This document shows positions 8,465 to 18,108 of a stretch of 64,000 nt of DNA, piece by piece; within the stretch, counting starts at the first letter, position 1, and each line of letters begins with the position of its first letter. The stretch spans positions 992,001 to 1,056,000 of the forward strand of contig NZ_CP028271.1 in assembly GCF_009914055.1 (NCBI RefSeq), written 5' to 3'. The DNA is from Mixta intestinalis. Lineage in GTDB: Bacteria > Pseudomonadota > Gammaproteobacteria > Enterobacterales > Enterobacteriaceae. A program made the position numbers and the translations under genes. The notes under the pieces are model-generated. The model saw nothing but the letters and a program-made list of their open reading frames with translations. It ran no database searches and was not told the DNA's origin.

Positions 8465-9019
8465 GTGAATAAATCAATGATAGCGGGTATAGGTATTGGT
8501 GTAGTGGCTGCTCTGGGCTGCGCTGCTGTCGCCAGCATGAATGTGTTCAATCCTGCCCCCCAGTACGCACAGGTTATTTCCGCAACGCCCATCAAGGAAA
8601 CTATCAAGAATCCCCGTCAGGAGTGTCGCAACGTAACGTTGACCCATCGTCGCCCGGTGCAGGATGAAAACCGCATCGCCGGATCGGTGTTGGGCGCGGT
8701 GGCTGGTGGCGTATTAGGTCATCAGTTTGGTGGTGGGCACGGTAAAGATGTTGCTACCGTTGCCGGAGCACTGGCGGGTGGCTACGCGGGGCATCAGGTG
8801 CAGGGCAGCCTGCAGGACCGTGATACCTACACTACCACCGAGCAGCGCTGTAAAACCGTTTACGATAAGCAGGATAAAATGCTGGGCTATGACGTCACCT
8901 ATAAAATTGGCGATCAGCAGGGAAAAATTCGAATGGAAAACGATCCCGGCACCCGCATTCCGCTCGATCGTAACGGTCAACTCATCCTTAATAACAGCGA
9001 CAACGATAGTCGCGCATAA
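8465..9019 (+). CDS. ycfJ: YcfJ, glycine-zipper 2TM domain protein
   Basis: A 184-residue envelope protein. An N-terminal hydrophobic helix or signal (about residues 5-25) is followed by RIAGSVLGAVAGGVLGHQFGGGHGKDVATVAGALAGGYAGHQ (about 67-108 overall), the glycine-zipper pair typical of Rick_17kDa/YcfJ proteins. The C-terminal domain (YDVTYKIGDQQGKIRM) is the conserved YcfJ tail. Function is not settled. The start is GTG at 8465 behind the strong site AGGAGG. Unlike in E. coli, the next gene is mfd; comR, bhsA and ldtC are missing. Confidence 0.9.
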   Translation: MNKSMIAGIGIGVVAALGCAAVASMNVFNPAPQYAQVISATPIKETIKNPRQECRNVTLTHRRPVQDENRIAGSVLGAVAGGVLGHQFGGGHGKDVATVAGALAGGYAGHQVQGSLQDRDTYTTTEQRCKTVYDKQDKMLGYDVTYKIGDQQGKIRMENDPGTRIPLDRNGQLILNNSDNDSRA

Positions 9020-9045
9020 CTACCCTGTCTTTATCAGCATATTAA

Positions 9046-9070
9046 GGGGCCATTGCGGCCCCTTTTTTTT
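9046..9070 (+). terminator. Rho-independent terminator after ycfJ
   Basis: GGGGCC-ATTGC-GGCCCC is followed by eight T residues, 26 bp after the ycfJ stop and just before the convergent mfd stop. The preceding AA lets it work on both strands. Confidence 0.9.
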
Positions 9071-9075
9071 ATCTG

Positions 9076-12000
9076 TCAGCTTGCCAGCATGTGCGCCTGC
9101 ATCTGCTCCATCAGCTCACGTATCCAGTCCATGCGCAGCTTGCGCTCTTCCAGGTCGCGAGTAAACTTCAGACGCGTTGGGCCATCAAGCCGCCACTGTT
9201 TCGGGTCCTGCTGCAACAGGCTAATCAGCCAGCCTGGATCAACCTGGTTTTTCTCTGCGAACTCAATAAAGCCACCTTTTTCGCTGGCCTCAATCCGGCG
9301 CACGCCAAGCTGCTGTGCGGACAGGCGCAGCGCGGCGATATCCAGCAGGTTACGCGCCGCATCCGGCAGATTGCCGAAGCGATCGATCAGTTCTACCTTC
9401 AGGTCATCCAGCTCGCGACGATCGTCAGCGCTGGCAATGCGCTTATAGAAAGAGAGGCGGGTATTGACGTCCGGGATAAAGTCGTCCGGCAGCAGGGCAG
9501 GCATTCGCAGCTCGATCTCCGTCTGGTGGCGGGTCAAGTCTTCCAGAGATGGTTCACGTCCTTCTTTCAATGCATCAACCGCGTTCTCCAGCAGCTCCAT
9601 ATAGAGCGAGAAGCCAATGCTCTCCATCTGGCCGCTTTGATCTTCGCCCAGCAGTTCACCCGCGCCGCGAATTTCCAGATCGTGCGTTGCCAGGGCAAAA
9701 CCCGCGCCCAGATCTTCCAGCGACGCGATCGCCTCCAGACGCTTGTGCGCATCGGTGGTCATCGCTTTCGGCGGCGGCGTTAACAGCCAGGCGTAGGCCT
9801 GATGATGTGAACGCCCGACGCGCCCGCGTAGCTGATGCAGCTGCGCCAGGCCAAAGTGATCGGCGCGCTCGATGATAATGGTATTGGCGGTAGGAATATC
9901 GATACCGGTCTCGATAATGGTGGTACAGACCAGCACGTTAAAACGCTGGTGATGGAAATCATTCATCACCCGTTCCAGATCGCGCTCGCGCATCTGCCCG
10001 TGACCGATAGCGATACGCGCTTCCGGCACCAGCTCCGCCAGACGATGGGCCGCTTTCTCGATATTCTCTACGTCGTTATAGAGATAATAAACCTGACCGC
10101 CGCGCAAAATTTCACGCAGGATCGCCTCGCGCACCACCAGGCTGTCATACTCGCGTACAAAGGTTTTCACCGCCAGGCGACGGGCGGGTGGGGTAGCGAT
10201 AATCGACAGATCGCGCATACCGCTCATCGCCATATTTAACGTTCGCGGAATCGGCGTGGCGGTCAGCGTCAGAATATCGACATCGGCGCGCATCGCCTTG
10301 ATGCGCTCTTTATGACGTACGCCAAAGCGATGTTCTTCATCGACAATCAGCAGTCCGAGATCGCGCCATTTCAGATCGCTCATCAACAACTTATGGGTGC
10401 CGATCAGGATATCAATCTTGCCATCGCTTGCCTGTTCCAGCACCTGCGCCTGCTCTTTGGCGCTACGAAAGCGGGAAAGCATCTCAATGCGCACCGGCCA
10501 GTTGGCGAAGCGGTCGCGGAAGTTATCGTAATGTTGCTGCGCCAGCAGCGTGGTCGGCACCAGTACCGCTACCTGCTTATTGTTTTCTACCGCCATAAAA
10601 GCAGCGCGCATCGCCACTTCGGTTTTACCAAAGCCAACATCGCCGCACACCAGCCGATCCATCGCCAGCGGCTGACGCATATCGTTCAGCACCGCATTAA
10701 TCGCCTGCGCCTGATCCGGCGTGGTTTCAAACGGGAAGCTGTCACAAAACAGCTGATACTGTTCACGATCGTATTTAAAGGCGTAGCCCGATTTAGCAGC
10801 GCGCTGCGCATAGATATCCAGCAGTTCCGCCGCCACGTCACGTACTTTTTCCGCCGCTTTCTGACGCGCACGTGACCAGGTATCGCTGCCCAGCTTGTGC
10901 AGCGGGGCGTTCTCATCCGCGCCGCCAGCGTAGCGGCTAATCAGATGCAGCGAAGAGACCGGAACATAGAGTTTGGCATCGTTGGCATAGGCCAGCATCA
11001 GGTATTCCGCTTTGATGCCGCCCGCTTCGAGCGTGGTCAGGCCGATATAGCGGCCCACGCCATGCTCAAGGTGCACCACCGGCTGACCGGGATGCAGTTC
11101 CGCCAGGTTGCGGATCAGCACATCCGGGTTGATAGTGCGACGCGTATCCTGGCGGCGACGGCTGACGCGTTCGCCCAACAGATCGCCTTCGCAAATCAGC
11201 GCGCGCTGGCGCAGATTATCAATAAAACCGCGCTCGCTGGCACCAATCATCAGATAATGGCCCGCTGCGCTGGCCTGATCGAGGCACTGAATCGCTTTCG
11301 GTTGCAGCTTGATGCGCGCCAGCAGCTCCTGTAACGCTTCGCGGCGGCCTTCGCTCTCGACGGAAAAGATCACGGCACCGTGAAAACTTTCCAGAAAGCG
11401 GCGCAAATTATCCAGCGGCGCTTTTGCCTGCGGTTCCACCGCCAGCTCCGGCAACGGCTGATAATCGAGGTTGCTGTTGGCCGCTTTATCCGGCAGCGTT
11501 TCGCCGCTCATGCGCACCCGCGGCCACTTTTTCAGCTCGGCAAAAAGCCCGTCGGTACGCAGCCAGAGCGTTTCCGGCGGCAGCAATGGGCGCATCGGAT
11601 CGACGCGGCGATTCTCGAAGCGCGCCATAATATCCTGCCAGAAACGCTCGGCGCTCGCTTCCAGATCGCCGGTGCTGACCACCAGCGTGCCGCGTGGCAA
11701 ATAGCTGAACAGCGGCACCAGCGGCTGCGCGAAAAACAGCGGCTGCCAGTATTCAATGCCTGCGGGCAGCGTACCTTTACTTACCTGCTGATAGATATGC
11801 TCCGGCTCGCGGCGCACATCAAAATGCTCGCGCCACTGGCTGCGAAACAGCTCAATTGCCGCTTTATCGGTCGGGAATTCGTGCGCGGGCAGCAGGTTGA
11901 TCGCCTCAACCTCTTCCAGCGTACGCTGACTGTCGACGTCAAACAGCCGCAGGCTGTCGATCTCATCATCGAAAAAGTCGATACGGTAGGGCTGTTCGCT

Positions 12001-12525
12001 GCCCATCGGAAACAGGTCCAACAGCGCACCGCGCGTGGCGTATTCGCCATGCTCCATCACCTGATCGACGTGACGATAGCCTGCCTGTTCCAGCTGATCG
12101 CGCAGGCGATCGCGTGACAGCTGCTGGCCTTTATGCATCACCAACGCATGACTATGCAAAAATTCGTGCGGGCAGTAGCGCTGCATCAGGGTGGTCACCG
12201 GCAGGATCAGCACGCCGCGCTCCAGCGTCGGCAGGCGATAGAGCGTGGAAAGGCGCGAAGAGATAATGTCCTGATGGGGAGAGAAGCTGTCGAACGGTAG
12301 CGTTTCCCAGTCTGCCAGGCTGATAACCGGCTGGCGAGTAAACTGTCTGATTTCATCCTGCAGCCGCAGCGACGTTTGCATATCCGGCGCAATCAGCATC
12401 ACCAGTCCGGGGTGACGCTCCGCCATTTCCGCGCATTCAACGGCACAGGCGGCACCGGTAAGCTGGCCCAGCTGGCGTTGATCGGCTGCCGCGGCGGGCA
12501 GGGCATAGCGAATCTGTTCGGGCAT
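9076..12525 (-). CDS. mfd: Transcription-repair coupling factor Mfd
   Basis: A 1149-residue SF2 translocase that removes RNA polymerase stalled at lesions and recruits UvrA. The order is the UvrB-like N-terminal domains 1-3 (LADWETLPFDSFSPHQDIISSRL near 42), the RNA polymerase-interaction domain near 480-550, helicase motif I GDVGFGKTEVAMRAA near 630, DEEHRFG (motif II) near 730, TATPIPRTL (motif III) and the C-terminal TRCF domain. The length equals E. coli Mfd. Long forward-strand frames inside it are antisense shadows. Confidence 0.98.
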   Translation of the reverse strand: MPEQIRYALPAAAADQRQLGQLTGAACAVECAEMAERHPGLVMLIAPDMQTSLRLQDEIRQFTRQPVISLADWETLPFDSFSPHQDIISSRLSTLYRLPTLERGVLILPVTTLMQRYCPHEFLHSHALVMHKGQQLSRDRLRDQLEQAGYRHVDQVMEHGEYATRGALLDLFPMGSEQPYRIDFFDDEIDSLRLFDVDSQRTLEEVEAINLLPAHEFPTDKAAIELFRSQWREHFDVRREPEHIYQQVSKGTLPAGIEYWQPLFFAQPLVPLFSYLPRGTLVVSTGDLEASAERFWQDIMARFENRRVDPMRPLLPPETLWLRTDGLFAELKKWPRVRMSGETLPDKAANSNLDYQPLPELAVEPQAKAPLDNLRRFLESFHGAVIFSVESEGRREALQELLARIKLQPKAIQCLDQASAAGHYLMIGASERGFIDNLRQRALICEGDLLGERVSRRRQDTRRTINPDVLIRNLAELHPGQPVVHLEHGVGRYIGLTTLEAGGIKAEYLMLAYANDAKLYVPVSSLHLISRYAGGADENAPLHKLGSDTWSRARQKAAEKVRDVAAELLDIYAQRAAKSGYAFKYDREQYQLFCDSFPFETTPDQAQAINAVLNDMRQPLAMDRLVCGDVGFGKTEVAMRAAFMAVENNKQVAVLVPTTLLAQQHYDNFRDRFANWPVRIEMLSRFRSAKEQAQVLEQASDGKIDILIGTHKLLMSDLKWRDLGLLIVDEEHRFGVRHKERIKAMRADVDILTLTATPIPRTLNMAMSGMRDLSIIATPPARRLAVKTFVREYDSLVVREAILREILRGGQVYYLYNDVENIEKAAHRLAELVPEARIAIGHGQMRERDLERVMNDFHHQRFNVLVCTTIIETGIDIPTANTIIIERADHFGLAQLHQLRGRVGRSHHQAYAWLLTPPPKAMTTDAHKRLEAIASLEDLGAGFALATHDLEIRGAGELLGEDQSGQMESIGFSLYMELLENAVDALKEGREPSLEDLTRHQTEIELRMPALLPDDFIPDVNTRLSFYKRIASADDRRELDDLKVELIDRFGNLPDAARNLLDIAALRLSAQQLGVRRIEASEKGGFIEFAEKNQVDPGWLISLLQQDPKQWRLDGPTRLKFTRDLEERKLRMDWIRELMEQMQAHMLAS

Positions 12526-12648
12526 AGTCTTTTCGACGTTCTCTCTGTTTATTTCAGGGGCGTAATCATTCCACAGAACGCGGCACGGATCATCTGCTGA
12601 GGCAGGCTTTTTGCTCCAACAGGATGATACGCCGCGCCGTAACCTGTG

Positions 12649-12798
12649 TCAGAAGGCGGGATGGCGGTAATAAAACGCATCGTCCCAGCGCACCTGATAG
12701 CTGGCGGAAAAATCACCCTGTGAGAAAACAGCGATAACCATAACGCGAATTTCACCAGACTGATGTTTGACAATTGTGCCTTTTGCATACTTACTCAT
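12649..12798 (-). CDS. Small protein of unknown function, 49 residues
   Basis: ATG at 12798 opens a 49-codon frame ending at TGA 12649, preceded by CCGGAGCC as a plausible ribosome site 8 bases away. The product begins MSKYAKGTIVKHQSGEIRV and ends with VRWDDAFYYRHPAF. The pattern of a basic, Gly-containing first strand and a VRW segment resembles small SH3-like beta proteins such as DUF2158, but I do not recognise a family firmly. It lies 123 bp upstream of mfd in the same direction, in the place where other enterobacteria hold ldtC/ycfT. It could be a chance frame. Confidence 0.5.
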   Translation of the reverse strand: MSKYAKGTIVKHQSGEIRVMVIAVFSQGDFSASYQVRWDDAFYYRHPAF

Positions 12799-13049
12799 AA
12801 ACGGCTCCGGTACCGCTGCTGTGGCTGGTTTATATCCTTAACCCTTTAAATATCAAGGGCAAGTATAGTGCAGTTTGGTGCAGGAGCGAGGAAGACGGCG
12901 TCGTCTGCGCTATTTTCCGCCAGCGGACAGCGGCTGAAAAATTCTGACGCATCTTTCGCGTTAACACTGGCGGGTAAAGGTTCCATAAAGCAGGCGGCTC
13001 CTTTATCATCCTGACTACTTTGCTTTTTGCCACGCATAAGACGGATCTC

Positions 13050-14249
13050 ATGTATCAACCTGTCGCGTTATTTATTGGTCTGCGCTACATGCGCGGACGT
13101 GCCGCAGACCGCTTTGGCCGGTTTGTTTCCTGGCTTTCTACTATCGGCATCACCCTTGGCGTGCTGGCGCTGGTCACCGTTCTGTCAGTGATGAACGGTT
13201 TCGAGCGCGAGCTGGAGGGCAATATCCTCGGCCTGATGCCGCAGGCGCTGATTACCGGAGAAAAAGGCTCGCTTAATCCACAACAGCAACCCGCCAGCGA
13301 GCTACATCTGGAGGGCGTAAGTCGCATCACGCCGCTGACCACCGGCGATGTGGTGCTGCAAAGCGCCAACAGCGTGGCGGTGGGTGTGATGCTTGGCGTA
13401 CAGCCGAATGAGGCCGATCCGCTGTCACCTTATCTGGTCAACGTTCAGCAACAGGCGCTACTGCCCGGTGAGTACAATGTTATTCTGGGTGAACAGCTGG
13501 CAGGTCAGCTCGGCGTCAAACGTGGCGATCGGCTGCGCCTGATGGTGCCTTCCGCCAGTCAGTTTACGCCGATGGGACGTCTGCCCAGCCAGCGGCTGTT
13601 TACCGTTATCGGCACCTTTGCCGCCAACAGCGAGGTGGATGGTTATCAGATGCTGGTTAACCAGCAGGACGCCTCGCGCCTGATGCGTTATCCAACAGGT
13701 AACATTACCGGCTGGCGTCTGTGGCTGGATAAGCCGTTACAGGTGGATAGCCTTAGCGAGCAGCCGTTGCCGCCGGGGCTGGTCTGGAAAGACTGGCGCG
13801 ACCGCAAAGGCGATCTTTTCCAGGCGGTGCGGATGGAAAAAAATATGATGGGGCTGCTGCTGAGCCTGATCATCGCCGTGGCGGCGTTTAACATTATCAC
13901 CTCGCTCGGCCTGCTGATTATGGAGAAGCAGGGCGAAGTGGCGATTCTGCAAACTCAGGGACTGACTCCCCGTCAGATCATGCTGGTGTTTATGGTACAG
14001 GGGGCCAGCGCCGGGATTATTGGCGCGCTGCTCGGTGCGCTGCTCGGCGTGCTGCTGGCCAGCCAGCTGAATAACCTGATGCCGGTTATCGGTATGTTCC
14101 TTAACGGTGCCGCGCTGCCAGTAGCGATCTCTTACTGGCAGGTGAGCGTGATTGCGTTGACCGCCATGGCGCTGGCGTTGCTGTCAACGCTTTATCCATC
14201 CTGGCGCGCCGCCGCCGTACAACCCGCTGAGGCTTTACGCTATGAGTGA
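13050..14249 (+). CDS. lolC: Lipoprotein-releasing ABC transporter permease LolC
   Basis: A 399-residue inner-membrane permease of the LolCDE complex, which extracts mature outer-membrane lipoproteins and hands them to LolA. It has one N-terminal TM helix (FVSWLSTIGITLGVLALVTVLSVMNGFE), a large periplasmic domain (about 50-265), and three C-terminal TM helices. The start MYQPVALFIGLRYMRGRA at 13050 matches E. coli; an in-frame ATG ten codons upstream is not used by the family. It overlaps lolD by 8 bp. Confidence 0.97.
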   Translation: MYQPVALFIGLRYMRGRAADRFGRFVSWLSTIGITLGVLALVTVLSVMNGFERELEGNILGLMPQALITGEKGSLNPQQQPASELHLEGVSRITPLTTGDVVLQSANSVAVGVMLGVQPNEADPLSPYLVNVQQQALLPGEYNVILGEQLAGQLGVKRGDRLRLMVPSASQFTPMGRLPSQRLFTVIGTFAANSEVDGYQMLVNQQDASRLMRYPTGNITGWRLWLDKPLQVDSLSEQPLPPGLVWKDWRDRKGDLFQAVRMEKNMMGLLLSLIIAVAAFNIITSLGLLIMEKQGEVAILQTQGLTPRQIMLVFMVQGASAGIIGALLGALLGVLLASQLNNLMPVIGMFLNGAALPVAISYWQVSVIALTAMALALLSTLYPSWRAAAVQPAEALRYE

Positions 14250-14946
14250 ATCTATTCTGTTACAGTGTCACCAACTGTGCAAACGCTATCAGGAAGGGAG
14301 CGTGCAGACAGACGTGTTACGCGACGTCAGTTTCACTATGCGGCCCGGCGAAATGATGGCGATCGTTGGCAGTTCCGGTTCCGGTAAAAGTACGTTGCTG
14401 CATCTGCTGGGTGGGCTGGACGCGCCGACTTCCGGCGATGTGCTGTTCAACGGACGCGCCCTCGGCGGCATGACCTCCGCACAAAAAGCGGAGCTGCGCA
14501 ACCGCGAGCTGGGATTTATCTATCAGTTCCATCATCTGCTGCCTGATTTCACCGCGCTGGAAAATGTGGCGATGCCGCTGTTGATCGGTAAAAAAAGCAA
14601 GCAGGAAGCGCAGGAGAAAGCGCTGGATATGCTGAGCGCGGTTGGCCTCGATAAACGCGCCGCGCATCGTCCTGCCGAACTGTCCGGCGGCGAGCGGCAG
14701 CGCGTGGCGATTGCGCGGGCGCTGGTCAATAATCCACGGCTGGTCATGGCTGATGAGCCGACCGGCAACCTTGACGCGCGCAATGCCGACGCCATCTTCG
14801 ATCTGCTGGGCGAGCTGAATGTTCGTCAGGGCACCGCGTTTCTGGTGGTTACCCACGATTTGCACCTGGCGAGGCGGCTTCCCGCGCAGCGCGAAATGCG
14901 CGACGGTCAGCTTAGCGAGCAGGTAACGCTGACGGGAGCGCTGTAA
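14242..14946 (+). CDS. lolD: Lipoprotein-releasing ABC transporter ATPase LolD
   Basis: A 234-residue ABC ATPase that powers LolC/LolE. Walker A GSSGSGKSTLLHLLGG (near 42), Q-loop FIYQFHHLLPDFTALENV (near 93), the signature LSGGERQRVAIARAL (near 147), Walker B LVMADEPTGNLD (near 167) and the switch His in VVTHD are all present. The start overlaps lolC by 8 bp and the stop overlaps the lolE start by 1 bp, giving tight coupling for a 1:2:1 complex. Confidence 0.97.
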   Translation: MSESILLQCHQLCKRYQEGSVQTDVLRDVSFTMRPGEMMAIVGSSGSGKSTLLHLLGGLDAPTSGDVLFNGRALGGMTSAQKAELRNRELGFIYQFHHLLPDFTALENVAMPLLIGKKSKQEAQEKALDMLSAVGLDKRAAHRPAELSGGERQRVAIARALVNNPRLVMADEPTGNLDARNADAIFDLLGELNVRQGTAFLVVTHDLHLARRLPAQREMRDGQLSEQVTLTGAL

Positions 14947-16187
14947 TGGCTTCACTCTCTTTACTGTTAGCCACGCGTTTCAGCGGCGGGCGGCGGCGCG
15001 GCGGCATGGTATCGCTGATTTCAGTGATTTCCACGCTGGGAATTGCGCTGGGCGTGGCGGTGCTGATTGTTGGCCTGAGCGCGATGAACGGCTTCGAGCG
15101 TGAGCTGAATAACCGCATTCTGGCGGTGGTGCCGCACGGCGAGATCGAACCGGTTGACGGTTCGCTGAACGGCTGGCAGCAGATGTTACCGCGCATTGAG
15201 CAGGTGCCGGGCATCGCCGCTGCCGCGCCCTATATTAACTTTACCGGGCTGGTGGAGAGCGGGGCGAAGCTACAGGCGATTCAGATAAAAGGCGTCGATC
15301 CGGCGCGGGAAACCCACCTGAGCGCGCTGCCGCAGTTTGTGCAGAACGATGCCTGGTCCAGCTTCAGCCCCGGCAAGCAGCAGATCATTATCGGCAGCGG
15401 CGTGGCGAAATCACTCGGTATCAGCCAGGGTGACTGGCTGACGGTGATGATCCCGAACAGTGACGGGCAGAATAAACTGTTGCAGCCGAAGCGCATTCGC
15501 CTGCAGGTGAGCGGGATTTTGCAACTGAGCGGTATGCTCGATCACAGCCTGGCGCTGGTGCCGCTAACCGATGCACAGCGCTATCTGGATAAGGCGAACG
15601 ACATCAGCGGCATCGCGCTAAAGATGAACGATCCCTTTAATGCCGTTAAGCTGGTACGCGATGCGGGCGAAGTGACGCAGTCTTACGTCTATCTGCGTAG
15701 CTGGATCGGCACCTACGGCTATATGTATCGCGATATCCAGATGATCCGCGCCATTATGTATCTGGCGATGGTGCTGGTGATCGGTGTCGCCTGCTTTAAT
15801 ATTGTCTCCACGCTGGTGATGGCGGTAAAAGATAAAAGCAGCGATATCGCAGTGTTACGCACGCTGGGCGCGAAAGATGGCCTGATTCGCGCTATCTTCG
15901 TCTGGTATGGCCTGCGTGCCGGGCTGCTGGGCAGCCTGAGCGGTGTTGTGGTTGGCGTGCTGGCGGCGCTGAATTTGACGCCGCTGATCAAAGGCATTGA
16001 ACATCTGACCGGACATCATTTCCTTTCCGGCGATATCTACTTTATCGATTTTCTGCCCTCGGAGCTGCACTGGCTTGATGTGATCTCGGTACTGGCGACG
16101 GCGATTGTGCTGAGCCTGCTAGCAAGCTGGTATCCGGCGCGGCGCGCCAGCCGTATCGATCCGGCACGGGTATTAAGTGGACAGTGA
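14946..16187 (+). CDS. lolE: Lipoprotein-releasing ABC transporter permease LolE
   Basis: A 413-residue paralogue of LolC with the same layout: an N-terminal TM helix after the GRRRGGMVSLISVISTLGIALGVAVLI segment, a periplasmic lipoprotein-binding domain, and three C-terminal TM helices ending WYPARRASRIDPARVLSGQ. It forms the LolCDE complex with the two preceding genes and binds outer-membrane lipoproteins. The ATG at 14946 shares one base with the lolD stop. nagK follows 22 bp downstream. Confidence 0.97.
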   Translation: MASLSLLLATRFSGGRRRGGMVSLISVISTLGIALGVAVLIVGLSAMNGFERELNNRILAVVPHGEIEPVDGSLNGWQQMLPRIEQVPGIAAAAPYINFTGLVESGAKLQAIQIKGVDPARETHLSALPQFVQNDAWSSFSPGKQQIIIGSGVAKSLGISQGDWLTVMIPNSDGQNKLLQPKRIRLQVSGILQLSGMLDHSLALVPLTDAQRYLDKANDISGIALKMNDPFNAVKLVRDAGEVTQSYVYLRSWIGTYGYMYRDIQMIRAIMYLAMVLVIGVACFNIVSTLVMAVKDKSSDIAVLRTLGAKDGLIRAIFVWYGLRAGLLGSLSGVVVGVLAALNLTPLIKGIEHLTGHHFLSGDIYFIDFLPSELHWLDVISVLATAIVLSLLASWYPARRASRIDPARVLSGQ

Positions 16188-16209
16188 TTCTGACGTGACG
16201 GGTGACAAG

Positions 16210-17118
16210 ATGTATTACGGCTTCGATATGGGCGGCAGCAAAATTGCGCTCGGCGTATATGACCCACAGCGTCAGCTGGTCTGGAGCAAACGTATCGCCA
16301 CGCCGCGGGATGATTACGCGCAGCTGCTGGCCGCGTTGGTTAGCCTGACGGCGGAGGCGGATGCGCTGACCGGAACGGGGGGCAGCGTCGGCATTGGCGT
16401 GCCGGGCCTGATTAACCCTGAAGATGGCACGCTGTTCACCGCCAACGTTCCGGCGGCGCGCGGGCGGGCGCTTGCTCAGGATCTGAGTGCGCGGCTGGAT
16501 CGTGAGGTACGCATCGATAATGACGCGAACTGTTTTGCCCTTTCCGAGGCCTGGGACGAGGAATTTCAGCATTACCCGGTGGTGCTGGGGCTGATTCTTG
16601 GCACCGGCGTCGGCGGCGGGCTGGTGGTTGAGGGCAGACCGGTTTCCGGGCGCAGCGGCGTCACTGGCGAAATGGGGCATATGCGCCTGCCGCTGGATGC
16701 GTTAAGCGTGCTGGGCGAGGGCGTTCCACTGCCGCTGTGTGGCTGCGGTAAGCGCGGCTGCATGGAGACGTTGCTTTCCGGGCGCGGCTTTGCCTGGCTG
16801 TTCCACCATTTTTATCAACAGACGCTCAGTGCGGAAGCGATCGCCGAACGCTATGCGCAGGGCGATCCTCAGGCGCGGGCGCATACCGAACGCTTCCGCG
16901 CCCTGCTGGCGGTATGCCTGGGCAATCTGTTGACTCTTATCGATCCGCATCTGGTGGTGATTGGCGGCGGATTATCCCGGTTTGACGCGATCTATGACGG
17001 ACTGGCGGAACAGGTGCAACCCCACCTGCTACCGGTGGCGAAGCCGCCGCGCTTTGCCCGTGCGCGTCATGGGGACGCAGGTGGAATGCGCGGTGCGGCA
17101 TTCCTGCATCTTAAGTAA
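16210..17118 (+). CDS. nagK: N-acetyl-D-glucosamine kinase NagK
   Basis: A 302-residue ROK-family kinase that phosphorylates GlcNAc recovered from peptidoglycan by NagZ. It starts MYYGFDMGGSKIALGV (ATP phosphate-1 loop) and contains DNDANCFALSEAW with the catalytic Asp near 107, ILGTGVGGGLV (phosphate 2) and a Cys/His zinc site with CGCGKRGCMET near 178. An upstream in-frame ATG at 16177 is rejected because the family starts at MYYGFD. It lies between lolE and cobB, as in E. coli. Confidence 0.96.
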   Translation: MYYGFDMGGSKIALGVYDPQRQLVWSKRIATPRDDYAQLLAALVSLTAEADALTGTGGSVGIGVPGLINPEDGTLFTANVPAARGRALAQDLSARLDREVRIDNDANCFALSEAWDEEFQHYPVVLGLILGTGVGGGLVVEGRPVSGRSGVTGEMGHMRLPLDALSVLGEGVPLPLCGCGKRGCMETLLSGRGFAWLFHHFYQQTLSAEAIAERYAQGDPQARAHTERFRALLAVCLGNLLTLIDPHLVVIGGGLSRFDAIYDGLAEQVQPHLLPVAKPPRFARARHGDAGGMRGAAFLHLK

Positions 17119-17132
17119 CCAAAGGAGACTGT

Positions 17133-17972
17133 ATGCGCACACCCCGTCGCCGTTTACGCATTGCGCGCTTTCGTAAAACCCGGCGCAAAATGCATCAGCG
17201 TTTCCGGCAGCGTATTTTTGAACGCGATCGTAACGCTGAGCTGGCGGCCCATCCACAGCCGCGGGTGGTAGTGCTGACCGGTGCTGGCATTTCCGCTGAG
17301 TCAGGTATCCGCACTTTCCGCGCCGATGACGGGCTGTGGGAAGAGCACCGCATTGAAGATGTTGCCACGCCGGAAGGCTTCGCCCGCGATCCGGCGCTGG
17401 TGCAGGCGTTCTACAACGCGCGTCGTCGTCAGATCCAGCAGCCGGATATCCAGCCTAACGCTGCACATCTGGCGCTGGCGGAGCTGGAAGCGGTACTGGG
17501 TGATAACTTCCTGCTGGTTACGCAAAATATTGATAACCTGCATGAACGTGCAGGCAGCCAGCGCGTGCTGCATATGCATGGCGAGTTGCTCAAGGTGCGC
17601 TGTAGCATGAGCGGCCAGGTGCTGGAGTGGACCGGCGATCTCAGCGTGGACGATCGCTGCCACTGCTGTCAGTTTCCGGCGCGCCTGCGTCCACACGTGG
17701 TCTGGTTCGGTGAGATGCCGCTGGGAATGGATGAGATCTACCAGGCGCTCTCTGAGGCGGACTATTTCCTGGCGATTGGCACCTCCGGGCACGTTTACCC
17801 GGCGGCGGGCTTTGTGCATGAAGCGAAGTTACAGGGCGTGCATACCGTGGAGCTGAATCTGGAGCCAAGCCAGGTAGGCAGCCAGTTTGCCGAAAAGCAT
17901 TACGGCCTGGCCAGCGAAGTGGTGCCAGCCTGGGTGGAAAAATTTCAGAAAGGGCTGTACCGGCTGGTGTAG
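17133..17972 (+). CDS. cobB: NAD-dependent protein deacylase CobB (sirtuin)
   Basis: A 279-residue class III sirtuin that removes acetyl and succinyl groups from lysines using NAD. The NAD motif VVLTGAGISAESGIRTFR lies near 48, TQNIDNLHERAG near 131 holds catalytic Asn/Asp, and LHMHGELLK the catalytic His. The zinc module is degenerate: Cys near 155 and the HCC segment near 175. The N-terminal basic extension (RRRLRIARFRKTRRKMHQRFRQRIF) corresponds to the long E. coli CobB form. Behind AAAGGAG, 14 bp after nagK. Confidence 0.96.
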   Translation: MRTPRRRLRIARFRKTRRKMHQRFRQRIFERDRNAELAAHPQPRVVVLTGAGISAESGIRTFRADDGLWEEHRIEDVATPEGFARDPALVQAFYNARRRQIQQPDIQPNAAHLALAELEAVLGDNFLLVTQNIDNLHERAGSQRVLHMHGELLKVRCSMSGQVLEWTGDLSVDDRCHCCQFPARLRPHVVWFGEMPLGMDEIYQALSEADYFLAIGTSGHVYPAAGFVHEAKLQGVHTVELNLEPSQVGSQFAEKHYGLASEVVPAWVEKFQKGLYRLV

Positions 17973-18070
17973 CCTGATATCCGGCTGATATGAGCAGCGT
18001 CTGTTAGCTGGATATCGCGTCTGGTGCCTAACTGAGAAATAAACTGTTGCTCAATCTGTGAAATAAAAAA

Positions 18071-18089
18071 GCGGAGCCTCAGGCTCCGC
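18071..18089. terminator. Bidirectional terminator between cobB and potD
   Basis: GCGGAGCC-TCA-GGCTCCGC, an 8-bp perfect stem, is flanked by an A-run on the left and TTTCATT on the right. It suits both the rightward cobB and the leftward potD transcripts. Confidence 0.85.
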
Positions 18090-18108
18090 TTTCATTGACT
18101 GAGGCAGA

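Noticed and set aside
9091..12117. Forward-strand frames of 130-245 codons inside mfd
   Set aside because: Antisense shadows of the intact 1149-codon mfd gene.
12830..13058. Overlapping reverse frames before lolC
   Set aside because: No ribosome site or protein-like composition; the stretch more likely holds the lolC promoter.
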